DNA of 64,000 nucleotides from Thermotoga petrophila RKU-1 (GCF_000016785.1 NC_009486.1:248001-312000); one strand, 5' to 3'. Positions 41,034 to 49,787 are shown, numbered from the stretch's first letter. The notes: generated from the sequence alone by a model not told the origin. Translations and numbers: made by a program.

Positions 41034-42224
41034 TCATCCCACCTGATCGTAAATTTTTATTTCCCTTTTCACTATCTCTTCCCATGTAAATCCTTTTGCT
41101 CTTTCTATCAACCTGTTTCTATCATAGCCACTTTTTAGAACATCAACCACTTTTCTGGCAAACCTTTCCTCGAAATTTTCTCCCTCTTCCACCACGTACT
41201 CATCAAAGCCTATCGCTTCTGGAATACCACCATTACTGCTTCCAACCACACACGTTCCACAGGCCTGGGCTTCCAGCACAACACATGGCCATCCTTCATT
41301 CCTGCTTGGAAGAACCATCACGTTCATCGCGTTCATGTACTTTGCAACTTCCACCTGCGGCACCCTTCCGGCAAAGATAACATCGAGCCCTTCCATCTCT
41401 TTCAGTATTTTATCTCTCAGCACTCCATTTCCGACGATCAAAAATCTGGTGTTTGGAAGTTCTTTTGCTATTTTTCTAAATATCTCAGGCAGTTTATCTG
41501 CCCTTTTTATGGGTATCAGATTTCCGACAAAACCCACGTATTGCGTGTCTTCTTTGTATATTCCAAGTTCTTTTATCACGGTGTTTTTGTCCATGGGTTT
41601 GAAGACATCCGGGTCGTATCCGTTTGGTATCACAGTTGCGTTTTGACCAGAATAGCCAAAAGATTTTGCCTTCTCAAGAAGTGCTCTGCTTACAAAGATG
41701 CATCTTGCGGCGTTTTCTAGAGTTTCCAGGTATATATCTCTCACATCACGTCTTGCCATGTTCAGGTTCACATCGCTTCCATGAAGCGTCACAACGTAAG
41801 GAACGTTCCAGATCTCAGAGACCTTCCTTGCAACAACACCTGCTGGTGCGGGAAGATACATCCCGTGTGCGTGGATGATGTTGTGTTTTGGAAACTTCTG
41901 AAAAATCTGTTCAGCAAATCGATCCGTGAAGTTTTCGAGTGCTTTTTTCATTGTCCAGAACTTTTGAATAACTACATCAAAGAGCCCTCTTTCAACAAAA
42001 ACAGGATTGAAAGACACTCCTTCCAGTTCTTTAAGAGGAACTTCAGAAGGTTTGCGTAGAAGGCTTCTTAGAAGACTTAGAAGTCTTCCCTTATCCCTGA
42101 ACGCCAGCGAAACGGCCGTAAAATCAACGCCGAGTTTTTCGTGCTCCTTCAGCCTTTTTGTTATGAAGATACCTGAGTTTGGGTTGTCTTTTGTTGGGAA
42201 GAGATTTGTCAGGATGAGAACCAT
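41034..42224 (-). CDS. GT4-family glycosyltransferase
   Basis: 396 residues from ATG 42224 (TTG 42227 also possible, AGGA site). A typical GT-B enzyme: VLILTNLFPTKDNPNSGIFI start, HGMYLPAPAGVVARKV, VVTLHGSDVN, VIPNGYDPDVF, RFLIVGNGVLRDKIL, and the nucleotide-sugar block RNEGWPCVVLEAQACGTCVVGS. It works between WecB copy 2 and the flippase in the glycan operon. The sugar added is unknown. Confidence 0.9.
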   Translation of the reverse strand: MVLILTNLFPTKDNPNSGIFITKRLKEHEKLGVDFTAVSLAFRDKGRLLSLLRSLLRKPSEVPLKELEGVSFNPVFVERGLFDVVIQKFWTMKKALENFTDRFAEQIFQKFPKHNIIHAHGMYLPAPAGVVARKVSEIWNVPYVVTLHGSDVNLNMARRDVRDIYLETLENAARCIFVSRALLEKAKSFGYSGQNATVIPNGYDPDVFKPMDKNTVIKELGIYKEDTQYVGFVGNLIPIKRADKLPEIFRKIAKELPNTRFLIVGNGVLRDKILKEMEGLDVIFAGRVPQVEVAKYMNAMNVMVLPSRNEGWPCVVLEAQACGTCVVGSSNGGIPEAIGFDEYVVEEGENFEERFARKVVDVLKSGYDRNRLIERAKGFTWEEIVKREIKIYDQVG

Positions 42225-42244
42225 CAACTTCCTATCCTCCCTGG

Positions 42245-43303
42245 CTAGAGTTGAAGGATCACTTCTGCGAGCTTTTCACTGGCATTGCCCTCACCATAGA
42301 CATTCTCTGGAAGACTGACATGATTGTCAATATACTCTGATTTTTCTGTGATCTCATCTGGTTCACTCAAAACGTTCCAGCCTGCCTCGACGAGTTCTCT
42401 CCAGCCTGTGTCTGGCATCACCACTATCGCTCTTTTCCCACACCAGTAGGCTTCTTTCTGCAGTCCTCCAGAGTCTGTTATCACAAATCTGCTTTTCTCT
42501 ATCAGGCCCATCATGTTGAGATAGTCGGCAGGTTCTATCACAAGGATTTCATTTAGCAATTCAGCCAGTCCAAATTCTCTTATTCTTTTTGCAGTTCGAG
42601 GATGCACTGGAAATACTACCTCATATCTCTTCGATAATCTTCTGAGCTGCTCAAGTATTTCTCTCAATCTTTCTGGAACATCTGTGTTGAAATCCCTATG
42701 TATCGTACATACAATGTACCCGTTTTCTTTTAAACCCAGCGTTCTGAACAAATCATATCTAAACAGCGGCTTCATTTTCAAAAATAAGTCATACATCACA
42801 TCACAGGTGAAATAAACACCTTCTGTAATGCCTTCTTTTCTCAGGTTCTCCACGGCAAGTTCACTGGGACAGAAAAGAATCTGAGAGACTCGATCTGTGA
42901 CGATCCTGTTTATCTCCTCGGGCATGTCTTTGGGATGCTGTCTCAACCCTGCCTCAACGTGTGCGACAGGTATTTTGAGTTTTGCAGCCACGAGCGCGCC
43001 AGCCAGAGTCGTGTTGGTGTCACCGTAAACCAGAACAAGATCAGGTTTTTCCCTGAGGAGAACCTTTTCAAACTCGATCATGATCTTTCCCGTCATTTCT
43101 CCATGTGTTCCAGATCCCACGTTGAGATTGTAATGAGGTTGTCTGATTTCAAGAACTTCAAAGAACACATCTGACATGTTGTAGTCGTAGTGCTGTCCGG
43201 AGTGAACGAGGATCTCCTCTATCCCCTTCTCTTTGAATTCCCTGTGAAGCATCGCCTCTTTTATGATCTGAGGCCTTGCACCGACCAGTGAGAGTACTCT
43301 CAA
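42245..43303 (-). CDS. wecB: UDP-N-acetylglucosamine 2-epimerase, copy 2
   Basis: 352 residues from TTG 43303 (TTGA overlap with the glycosyltransferase stop); an ORF to 43348 exists, but its N-terminal part is antisense-like. Blocks VGARPQIIKEAMLHR, HSGQHYDYNMSD, VYGDTNTTLAGALVAAK and TDSGGLQKEAYWCGK match copy 1. The first 160 residues are nearly identical to copy 1, the rest about 60 percent, a mosaic that suggests gene conversion. The inverted copies enclose about 6 kb. Notable change: YFTCDVMYDL where copy 1 has YFVGDVMYDL. Confidence 0.92.
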   Translation of the reverse strand: MRVLSLVGARPQIIKEAMLHREFKEKGIEEILVHSGQHYDYNMSDVFFEVLEIRQPHYNLNVGSGTHGEMTGKIMIEFEKVLLREKPDLVLVYGDTNTTLAGALVAAKLKIPVAHVEAGLRQHPKDMPEEINRIVTDRVSQILFCPSELAVENLRKEGITEGVYFTCDVMYDLFLKMKPLFRYDLFRTLGLKENGYIVCTIHRDFNTDVPERLREILEQLRRLSKRYEVVFPVHPRTAKRIREFGLAELLNEILVIEPADYLNMMGLIEKSRFVITDSGGLQKEAYWCGKRAIVVMPDTGWRELVEAGWNVLSEPDEITEKSEYIDNHVSLPENVYGEGNASEKLAEVILQL

Positions 43304-44394
43304 CCCATGACTCTTTCCAGAAATTCTTCTTCCTTCTTCTTGTCCCACACGAATCCCTCCTGATGTCTTCTAATATTCTCCAGTATCTCTTCATATCTCT
43401 GACAGGCGTTTTCTATTCTCTTCAAGCTTTCTTCAACGTTTGCCGGGTCTATAACAACTCCTATTCCCAGATCCTCAACTATCTTTGCCATCGAAACGAA
43501 AGAATTCTTCACGATAACGGGTGTTCCGGCAGCGATGGAGTCGTAGAATTTGTGCGGCAGAGCGTACAGATCGTTCTTGTAATCTTCTCTCCCGATAGTG
43601 CTGTACGATATCAATGAAAACATGCTTTTTGAGAGTTCTCCCATCATCTTTTCGTACGGCAGAAAAGATGTGTACGTGTGCGGAACATCGGAAAACGTTT
43701 CTGAATCCATTCCTATTATTCTGAAGGAAAATCCTCTTTCGACAAGTGCTTTTACGAGCCTCTTTTCATGAATGAGATTTCTCGTTGTTTTTCCTACCAG
43801 AACGATTTCCATCCTCTTTTTATCCGGATCTGGTTCGATTTTCATCGATGCGTAGTTTGGTACAACGAAAGTTTTCTCCGGGTTCAGTCCGGTCTTTGCC
43901 ACAACATCGTTCCGTGTTTCTTCAGAGACGAAGATACACAGGTCAGACAGCTGAAGCTGTTTTTTGAATATCCTCCACATCACAAATTCTTTCAGATCAC
44001 TCAAAGGCCTGGGAAGAGTTTTGAGAAAATTCTGAGGATGATACTCGTGTATATCGTAGACGATCTTTTTTCCACGCTTTTTAGCCACAACGAAGGGTTT
44101 TAGAGGTTTTGTAGCCGGAAAGTGATGCATGTAGAGGATATCGTAATCCTCACTCTCTACAAGATGACAGATTTTTTCATCGAATTGTTTTCTTTCAACG
44201 GCTTTCTGGAAAATATTTCCCCTGTTCGAACATTTCACGGGGATGTATCTGATGTTATTCTCCTTAAAAGGTAGCTCTTCTTTCTCCGTCCAGTACTGGT
44301 AAATAACTTCACCTTTCTTGGACAGAGCCTGAACTGTTCTGAAGACCCTCTTGTCGTTTCTCAGGTGCATGTATCCAATGACGAGCACTTTCAA
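43300..44394 (-). CDS. GT4-like glycosyltransferase
   Basis: 364 residues from TTG 44394, eight bases after AAGGAG; the GTG at 44403 touches that site and is less likely. Features: LKVLVIGYMHLRNDKRVFRT start, ILYMHHFPATKPL, KIVYDIHEYHP, FVVPNYASM, and DLYALPHKFYDSIAAGTPVIV, a pattern of GT4 enzymes that act on membrane-linked sugars. It follows the queuosine-precursor transporter gene closely and is first of the minus-strand glycan arm. Confidence 0.82.
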   Translation of the reverse strand: MKVLVIGYMHLRNDKRVFRTVQALSKKGEVIYQYWTEKEELPFKENNIRYIPVKCSNRGNIFQKAVERKQFDEKICHLVESEDYDILYMHHFPATKPLKPFVVAKKRGKKIVYDIHEYHPQNFLKTLPRPLSDLKEFVMWRIFKKQLQLSDLCIFVSEETRNDVVAKTGLNPEKTFVVPNYASMKIEPDPDKKRMEIVLVGKTTRNLIHEKRLVKALVERGFSFRIIGMDSETFSDVPHTYTSFLPYEKMMGELSKSMFSLISYSTIGREDYKNDLYALPHKFYDSIAAGTPVIVKNSFVSMAKIVEDLGIGVVIDPANVEESLKRIENACQRYEEILENIRRHQEGFVWDKKKEEEFLERVMG

Positions 44395-44399
44395 ACCGC

Positions 44400-45110
44400 T
44401 CACTCCTTCTGAAGATAAGGTTCACTGCTGTTCAACATCCACCCCACACCCTTCACTACGACCCACGTGTCAAGGTAGTCGAAGAGCCACTCAAAGAGCG
44501 TGGTCCAGATCAGAAAGACCGTGATCGTTCTCAGGGAGAAGTACCCGGTGAGGGCTCCGTAGAAGAAGATCACGTTGTCCACAAGCTGAGACAGTTTCGT
44601 TGCAGCGTTGTCGCGCAGCCACAGGTGTTTTCCGAAAAGTCCCTTCGTTCCCTTCAAAAAATCCTGAAACCTCGCCTTGAATATACCGGACGCGATGAAC
44701 GCAAGCCAGCTGAAGAGCGTGGTTCTCCAGACGGGGAGAAAGAGAGCCTTCATGTGTTCGTGTGCCCAATCTTCGCTGGAAGGGATGTAACCGAGCGCGA
44801 TCAGCATCCCCACCAGAAACACGACCTGGGCAAAGAAACCCACCGCCACCAGTTTCTGCGCCTCTCTGTACCCGTACACCTCGGTCACGATGGCGATCAG
44901 CGTGACAAAGAAAGGTCCGAGGAAAACCCCGGCGTACAGCTGAACACCGGGAAGCAGTTCGTACGCCTTCAAAACGGCAACGTTCATGTAGAGAACAAGA
45001 ATCGCTCCAAGAGCGTACATTCCTTTCAGGCCGAAGAAACGTATCGCAAAGAAAACAAGAAGAACTCCCACAAGATACTCGAGTCCAAGGAACATCCAGT
45101 TCACCAGCAT
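44400..45110 (-). CDS. Queuosine precursor transporter (YhhQ/VUT family)
   Basis: 236 residues from ATG 45110, which shares one base with the upstream stop (TGATG) and has GGAGG eight bases before. Six membrane helices. Family motifs are VTLIAIVTEVYGYREAQKLV and LWLRDNAATKLSQLVDNVIFF, with conserved Asp and Gln. The family imports queuine-pathway precursors for tRNA modification. It lies between a metallo-hydrolase and the glycan operon and belongs functionally to neither. Confidence 0.85.
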   Translation of the reverse strand: MLVNWMFLGLEYLVGVLLVFFAIRFFGLKGMYALGAILVLYMNVAVLKAYELLPGVQLYAGVFLGPFFVTLIAIVTEVYGYREAQKLVAVGFFAQVVFLVGMLIALGYIPSSEDWAHEHMKALFLPVWRTTLFSWLAFIASGIFKARFQDFLKGTKGLFGKHLWLRDNAATKLSQLVDNVIFFYGALTGYFSLRTITVFLIWTTLFEWLFDYLDTWVVVKGVGWMLNSSEPYLQKE

Positions 45111-45985
45111 CAGCACCGCCTCCATACAAGAACGTTGTCTCTGAATTCCCTCTCTATCTCTTTCCTGTCCAGAAGAAAGCTCAGATACGCGTGAACGGTG
45201 GATCTGTAGAGTATGTACTGTGTGAGATTCTCCAGTGTGATTTCGAATCTGTTGAAGAGCTGTTTCATCAGTTCGTCTGTGCTCACAGGATTTACTGTGA
45301 TTTCCAGAACAGCGTTGATGATGTTCTCCACCGTCTTTCTGTTTTTCTCCACAAGTTCACCGATATCTCGAGTCACCTCTCCATGAGACGGAACGTAGCA
45401 GCTGTAGTTTGTCTTTTCAAGAAAGTCGAGCGTTTCAAGGAACTTCTCCACGCTGTAGATGACGAATATTCTGTGTTTTCTCAGTGTTTCTTCAGAAAAC
45501 ACGGCGTCTGCACAGAAAAGGACACCATCCACAGCCACTCCGATCTGGTTCGGTGAGTGTCCAGAAAGAGGTACTATCTCAAGATCCACGCTCTCAATCG
45601 TGATGGTTCCCTCTTCGATCGCCTCATCGACAGCGGAGGGGTCTGCCATGAGAAACTTGTTTCTGAGTTCACCTGGAGGATGAGCACCGTACAGGTAGAA
45701 AGGCTCAAAGACGGTGTTTTCTATGATCTCTTTTTCCATCTTTGGGGCGAACACGCGGGTGGAGAAGCGCTTTTTCAGAAAGGCGTTCCCGCCGCAGTGG
45801 TCGGCGTGTGAGTGGGTGTTTATGAGATAGAACGGAGGCTTTTCTAAAAGACGTGAGACCTTTCTCGGAACGCTTTCGTCGATGCCGCTGTCTATGAGAA
45901 CGCTGGAATTTTCTGCGTGAACGACTCCTATGTTCACCGGGTTTGGAACGTAAGACACCCTCTCTGTGAGGCGTTCTATCTCCAC
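45110..45985 (-). CDS. Metallo-beta-lactamase fold hydrolase
   Basis: 291 residues from GTG 45985, ten bases after GGGAGG; the frame is open to 46198, but that part is antisense to the His-rich DUF1292 gene. Metal motif LINTHSHADHCGGN, then VPLSGHSPNQIGVAVDGVLFCADAVF (second His and bridging Asp), and YVPSHGEVTRD (last His). The C-terminal 70 residues are helical, as in the family members with a winged-helix-like tail. The substrate is unknown; a glyoxalase II or lactonase-like reaction is possible. Confidence 0.85.
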   Translation of the reverse strand: MEIERLTERVSYVPNPVNIGVVHAENSSVLIDSGIDESVPRKVSRLLEKPPFYLINTHSHADHCGGNAFLKKRFSTRVFAPKMEKEIIENTVFEPFYLYGAHPPGELRNKFLMADPSAVDEAIEEGTITIESVDLEIVPLSGHSPNQIGVAVDGVLFCADAVFSEETLRKHRIFVIYSVEKFLETLDFLEKTNYSCYVPSHGEVTRDIGELVEKNRKTVENIINAVLEITVNPVSTDELMKQLFNRFEITLENLTQYILYRSTVHAYLSFLLDRKEIEREFRDNVLVWRRC

Positions 45986-46102
45986 GGTTTCAGGACCTCC
46001 CGAAGATCGAGTCTTTGGAAGACCATACCGGCTACTTGATTTTATCCTCCACAAATGGTAGTATTTCTCAGAGCCCAGTTTTTTGTCAAGGAGGTTTTTA
46101 TT

Positions 46103-46450
46103 ATGAGTATGCACGAACATGAGCATGAACATGAACACGAACACACAACGGAAGTTTTCAGCCTGATCGATCAGGATGGAAACGAAGTCTTCTTCCACAA
46201 GCTGGGAGAAGTGGAGGACGAAGGAAATCTCTTCTGGGTCTGCGAAGAGGTCTTTCTGAACGACGCAAGAGACATGATCGAAGACCTCGGTGAAGTCTAC
46301 ATCTTCAAAGCGGAAGAAACCCCCGAGGGTGTTATGCTTGAAGGAGTAGAATACGCAACGGCTCAGAAAGTCTTCGAAAAGTGGCAGAACAGCATACCCG
46401 ATATCGAAGAGATCTTCTTCGAAGAAGACACTGAAGAGGACGGAGAATGA
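46103..46450 (+). CDS. DUF1292-type acidic protein with a His-Glu repeat N-terminus
   Basis: 115 residues from ATG 46103 (AAGGAGG). It starts MSMHEHEHEHEHEHTTEV, six alternating His-Glu pairs, followed by a DUF1292-like domain (FSLIDQDGNEVFFHKLGEVE, then YIFKAEETPEGVMLEGVE) and an acidic tail. DUF1292 proteins are small, cytosolic and of unknown role. The His run is a likely zinc or nickel ligand. Monocistronic, ending in a strong hairpin. Confidence 0.75.
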   Translation: MSMHEHEHEHEHEHTTEVFSLIDQDGNEVFFHKLGEVEDEGNLFWVCEEVFLNDARDMIEDLGEVYIFKAEETPEGVMLEGVEYATAQKVFEKWQNSIPDIEEIFFEEDTEEDGE

Positions 46451-46474
46451 AGAAGGGCGCTTCAGCGCCCTTCT
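46451..46474. terminator. Bidirectional terminator between the DUF1292 gene and rpsR
   Basis: A 10-bp stem AGAAGGGCGC/GCGCCCTTCT with TTCA loop, flanked by TTCAT on one side and TTCATTC on the other, between convergent genes. Confidence 0.8.
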
Positions 46475-46475
46475 T

Positions 46476-46703
46476 TCATATCTTCAGGTATGGAAGGAGT
46501 CCCATCTGTCTTGCCCTCTTGATAGCTACCTTCACCATTCTCTGGTGCTTTGAACAGTTTCCGGTGAGCCTCTTTGGTATGATCTTTCCCTTGTCGGTGA
46601 GAAATTCACTGAGAAGCCTTGTGTCTTTATAATCAACGTAGTCCAATTCCATTTCACAGAGTCTGCACTTCTTGACCTTCTTTCTTTTTCTCTTGTAAGC
46701 CAT
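46476..46703 (-). CDS. rpsR: 30S ribosomal protein S18
   Basis: 75 residues from ATG 46703 (GGGAGGTG). Typical S18 blocks: [16 protein letters not shown], then [43 protein letters not shown]. The CxxC and later CSKH form the zinc-binding (C+) form common in thermophiles. Last gene of rpsF-ssb-rpsR. Confidence 0.97.
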
Positions 46704-46717
46704 CAAACACACCTCCC

Positions 46718-47143
46718 TCAAAATGGTGGTTCATCTTCACTGAAAGTATCGCTGGAAAAGTCTTCCTCCGGTATCTCCAGTTCCTCTTCAGTCTCGTTGA
46801 CCGTTTCAGCAGGTTTTCTGTCCATGAATCTAACAACGTTTGCGACAACCTCCGGAGATACCCTTTTTTCTCCAGACGGTGTTTCCCATCTTCTCATTCT
46901 CATTTCACCTTCGATGAGAACAAGCCTTCCCTTGGTGAGATAGGTTCCCGTGAATTCTGCGAGTCTTCCAAAGGTAACAACATTGAAGAAATCCGTTGTC
47001 TGAGCATCGTCCGGCGCGTTCTTTCTGGGAACCCTGTCCACCGCTATCGTGAAGGTGGTGACGGGAGTTCCGCTGAGCGTGTATCTCTTTTCAGGATCTC
47101 TCACGAGTCTTCCTATGAGTATGATCTTGTTGAAGAAAGACAT
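46718..47143 (-). CDS. ssb: Single-stranded DNA-binding protein
   Basis: 141 residues. An OB-fold domain ([21 protein letters not shown], then [30 protein letters not shown]) is followed by an acidic tail ending DEPPF, the partner-binding tip. ATG 47143 shares a base with the rpsF stop (TAATG). Its place between S6 and S18 is the standard bacterial arrangement. Confidence 0.97.
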
Positions 47144-47529
47144 TAAGCTTCGGATCCTCCTTCACCTGTCTCGACAGCTTCAGCAGCTGCCTTTTCTCTC
47201 TGCGCCTTTCTCTCTTTCTTTTCCAGATCGAACCTTCTGAAGGTCTGCCATCTGATGATTTCGGGTGTCACTCTGTAGAAATTCTCCAGCTCCTGAAGGT
47301 TCTGACCATCGCACCTGAAGTAAATCACCGTGTAATCTCCTTCGCTGAACTTCTTGATCTCGTAGGCGAACTTTCTCATACCCATCCTTTCCACTTTTTC
47401 GATCTTTCCCTTGACTCTTTCTTCGATGATCTTCTTGACTCTTTCGACGAGATTTTCTCTCTCTTCCTCTGGAACGTTCGGTGCGATGATGAACATGCTC
47501 TCGTAGATCCTCTCTTTCACGTAAGCCAC
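47143..47529 (-). CDS. rpsF: 30S ribosomal protein S6
   Basis: 128 residues from GTG 47529 (GGGAGGTGAG). The S6 fold is seen in YESMFIIAPNVPEEERENLV, then ERMGMRKFAYEIKKFSEGDYTVIYF and a C-terminal arm rich in Lys, Arg and Glu. It forms a dimer with S18 on the 30S platform; in many bacteria this dimer also binds its own leader RNA. Confidence 0.97.
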   Translation of the reverse strand: MAYVKERIYESMFIIAPNVPEEERENLVERVKKIIEERVKGKIEKVERMGMRKFAYEIKKFSEGDYTVIYFRCDGQNLQELENFYRVTPEIIRWQTFRRFDLEKKERKAQREKAAAEAVETGEGGSEA

Positions 47530-47556
47530 AGAAACTCACCTCCCTCGGACGTTCGG

Positions 47557-47602
47557 CCCCACCTCCGGACGGGTGGAGCGGGATTTCACTTTCACGATTA
47601 TA
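47557..47602 (-). promoter_or_regulatory. rpsF promoter and candidate S6:S18 leader hairpin
   Basis: Minus strand: TGGTATAAT (extended -10, plus 47597-47602), with its upstream part inside the end of the DtxR gene. The leader then folds CTCCACC with GGTGGGG (plus 47557-47578), leaving an 8-base loop CGTCCGGA containing CCG, the trinucleotide recognised in known S6:S18 leader motifs. Confidence 0.5.
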
Positions 47603-47605
47603 CCA

Positions 47606-48061
47606 TCACCTTCTGAGTCTGCAAAGAGTTGGAAACTCTCCTGTTTCCAGATATTCTTTGAAGCCCTTTATGCATATCGGCGTTATGTGTGGACAGTGGG
47701 TGAGGAAGTTCATGAAATCAACGACCCTATCGGCGATACTCTCCTCGAGGTTGAAGAAGATCTCCCAGGCACCTTTTTCTGCCTCTTCTTCGTTGAGGAA
47801 GAGAATCTTCTTCAGAAATTCTTTCAGGTTGTTGAATCGCTCCATTTCTTTTTGAGCGAGCTCCATTCCCTTTTTCGTCAAAGAGATAGGGCCTCTTCTC
47901 ACGTAATTTATGAACTTTTTGGTTGCGAGGTCCTCCAGAATCTGCTTCGCGGAGGGCATTTTCACTTTCAAAAAGTCCGATACTCTCTTCAGTCTCGTGC
48001 TTCCCTCTTCCGTTGTCAAAAGAACGGCGAGTAGATACCTTTTTTCCGTTGGTGATAACAT
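47606..48061 (-). CDS. DtxR/MntR-type metal-dependent regulator
   Basis: 151 residues. The N-terminal winged helix (MLSPTEKRYLLAVLLTTEEG, then SDFLKVKMPSAKQILEDLATKKFI, and GPISLTKKGMELAQK) is followed by a helical dimer domain with FLTHCPHITPICIKG, whose Cys and His may bind metal. It lacks the SH3-like third domain of DtxR, resembling MntR in size. ATG 48061 with GGGAGG. Its targets are not visible; the divergent membrane protein is a candidate. Confidence 0.75.
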   Translation of the reverse strand: MLSPTEKRYLLAVLLTTEEGSTRLKRVSDFLKVKMPSAKQILEDLATKKFINYVRRGPISLTKKGMELAQKEMERFNNLKEFLKKILFLNEEEAEKGAWEIFFNLEESIADRVVDFMNFLTHCPHITPICIKGFKEYLETGEFPTLCRLRR

Positions 48062-48082
48062 ATTTCTACCTCCCTTTAAGGT

Positions 48083-48114
48083 TATTCTAACACAGGTTTT
48101 AAAGTGGTAGAATA
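48083..48114. promoter_or_regulatory. Divergent promoter pair with inverted TATTCTA/TAGAATA
   Basis: TATTCTA (48083-48089) and TAGAATA (48108-48114) are inverted copies 18 bases apart. Each contains TAGAAT as -10 box for one of the divergent genes. Arranged this way the two promoters overlap and compete. Confidence 0.5.
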
Positions 48115-48138
48115 TTCTCGAGTGCAGATGAGGGAGGG

Positions 48139-48453
48139 ATGGACTTGAGATTCTTTGGAATGGTTCTGATACTTCTCGGTGTACTCATTCCTCTTTCCGT
48201 TTTCAATGTGTTCGATGTTTCGTTTGGAAAGTTTCTTGGAATCGTCTTTGCCACTCTCTTCGGATACGCGGGAATCAGCGCTCTCGTGAAAAAGGGTTTC
48301 CCGAACGGTCTTGTTTCCTGTGCCATAGCCACCGTTCTGTTTCTTCACATCTTCAACGTGCACAGGTTCACCTTCTGGGAAGGTTTCGTCGTTTTCTTCT
48401 CTGTTCTTCTCATCGAGTGGGGATTCTTTGCGATTCTGTCTCACAGAGATTGA
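48139..48453 (+). CDS. Small membrane protein with four helices
   Basis: 104 residues from ATG 48139 (GAGGGAGGG). Hydrophobic segments lie at about 6-23, 30-48, 58-72 and 82-98, with short polar loops. It resembles the membrane half of LiaF/DUF5668-type stress proteins, but the similarity is general. It overlaps the convergent FAD gene by 13 bases. Its gene shares a regulatory region with the DtxR-type gene. Confidence 0.6.
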   Translation: MDLRFFGMVLILLGVLIPLSVFNVFDVSFGKFLGIVFATLFGYAGISALVKKGFPNGLVSCAIATVLFLHIFNVHRFTFWEGFVVFFSVLLIEWGFFAILSHRD

Positions 48454-49784
48454 ATCTTCATTCCAACAGCTCTCATGTATCCCATCGAGGTGGCGTACTG
48501 GATCGATCTGGTCCACCCGGAGCAGTCTCCCACCACGTGGAGACCTTCCACGATGTCGTTCAGGAACTTGTTCGTGTAGAACTTCACCTCGACGGCGTAG
48601 AGCAGGTTGTCGAAGTAGGAAGCCCCCGGTATGACCTTCTCCAGGTTCTCCACGAAATCCACGAGGGATTCTCTGATCTTCGACGGAAAGACGAGATTCG
48701 CGTCTCCCAAAATGTAACTTTCGGGATCCAGAGTGGGATGAACCCTTCCGAGCCTCTTCGTCCTTCTGAACTCTTTGAAATCCCCGTACGTCTGCAGAAT
48801 CACCTTCTCTCTGTCGCCGGCTAAGATGTTTGCGAGCTTTGCGAGGTTGACACCGTATCCCGTGGGATCCTTGAACGGCTCTGTGAAGCGCGTGGTGACG
48901 AGAATGGCGAAGTTCGTGTTCTCCGTCTTATGCAGGCTGTCAGAATAGCCGTTCACCGTGGTGAAGTCTTCGTACTTTTCCAGTGTCACCTTCCCTGCCG
49001 GATTCTGGCAGAAGATCCTGCAGATGTAACCCGTTTTGGTCCTGTAGCGAACCTTCACCTCGTACATATCGGAGAATGGATCCATCACGTGGTTCGGGAG
49101 TTCGTACCTGACACCGATGTCGACGAACTGGTTCGGCTTGACAAGCTGTGGATATTTCTCTTTGAGACGCTCCATGAGTCTGTGTCCGCTTCTTCCAACG
49201 GCGATCACGAGCTCGTCGAACTCGAACTCTCCCCTGCTTGTGTGCACCCTGTGGGGAGGGCCGAACTCCACATCCTCCACAGCGGTTCCAAAGAAAAACT
49301 CTATGTTCTCAAAGGAGGAGAAGTACTCGTATATGTTCTTGTTAGTCTCTTTCAGGATATCCGTTCCCAGATGGAAGAAATAGGACTTCACCGGTTCGAA
49401 ACCGTGGTGATAGAAGCGCTTGTAGATCTCTTCGTTCGAGAAGGACTCTCCGAACTCTATCTTCCTGCCATCCCTTTCGAAGGACTTCAGGTAGTTCACG
49501 ATGCCTTCTCTTTTATCGACGGTGGGAGTGTAGCCGGAAAACTTCAGGTAGAACTCCACCGTCTTCGCTTGTATTTCAAGAGGAATGTAGATCTCTCCTC
49601 CCATGCCGTGGGAGATGAAGATCTTCCCGTCCATCCTCACACCGGAGATGGTGTTGTGGGAGTAGTCTTTTCCCCTTTCCAGAACGATGATCCTGTAGTC
49701 TTTCACCCTTCCACTCTCTATGAGTCCGTTGATGAACCCGATGGCACTCGCTCCAAAGCCGACTATTCCAAGCCTCTTCAACAT
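48441..49784 (-). CDS. FAD-dependent oxidoreductase (COG2509-like)
   Basis: 447 residues. The FAD-binding motif LGIVGFGASAIGFINGL opens the protein; the second half of the nucleotide site is FDELVIAVGRSGHRLME, and the C-terminal GLHVVGDCSGWTRSIQYATSMGYMRA is the FAD-domain closure of this family. An iron-sulfur site is not evident. Substrate unknown. 3 bases separate its ATG from the stop of the PHP gene, so it is the last gene of the sugar-ABC operon. Confidence 0.82.
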   Translation of the reverse strand: MLKRLGIVGFGASAIGFINGLIESGRVKDYRIIVLERGKDYSHNTISGVRMDGKIFISHGMGGEIYIPLEIQAKTVEFYLKFSGYTPTVDKREGIVNYLKSFERDGRKIEFGESFSNEEIYKRFYHHGFEPVKSYFFHLGTDILKETNKNIYEYFSSFENIEFFFGTAVEDVEFGPPHRVHTSRGEFEFDELVIAVGRSGHRLMERLKEKYPQLVKPNQFVDIGVRYELPNHVMDPFSDMYEVKVRYRTKTGYICRIFCQNPAGKVTLEKYEDFTTVNGYSDSLHKTENTNFAILVTTRFTEPFKDPTGYGVNLAKLANILAGDREKVILQTYGDFKEFRRTKRLGRVHPTLDPESYILGDANLVFPSKIRESLVDFVENLEKVIPGASYFDNLLYAVEVKFYTNKFLNDIVEGLHVVGDCSGWTRSIQYATSMGYMRAVGMKIQSL

Positions 49785-49787
49785 TCA

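Noticed and set aside
37400-43300. CRISPR-like repeats in the variable centre
   Set aside because: The TCGACA units are 9 or 20 bases apart with no spacers of 30-40 bases, and the iterons occur only twice.
42245-43303. IS element ends around the wecB copies
   Set aside because: No transposase frame, no terminal inverted repeats and no target duplication at either copy; the similarity is confined to the coding region.
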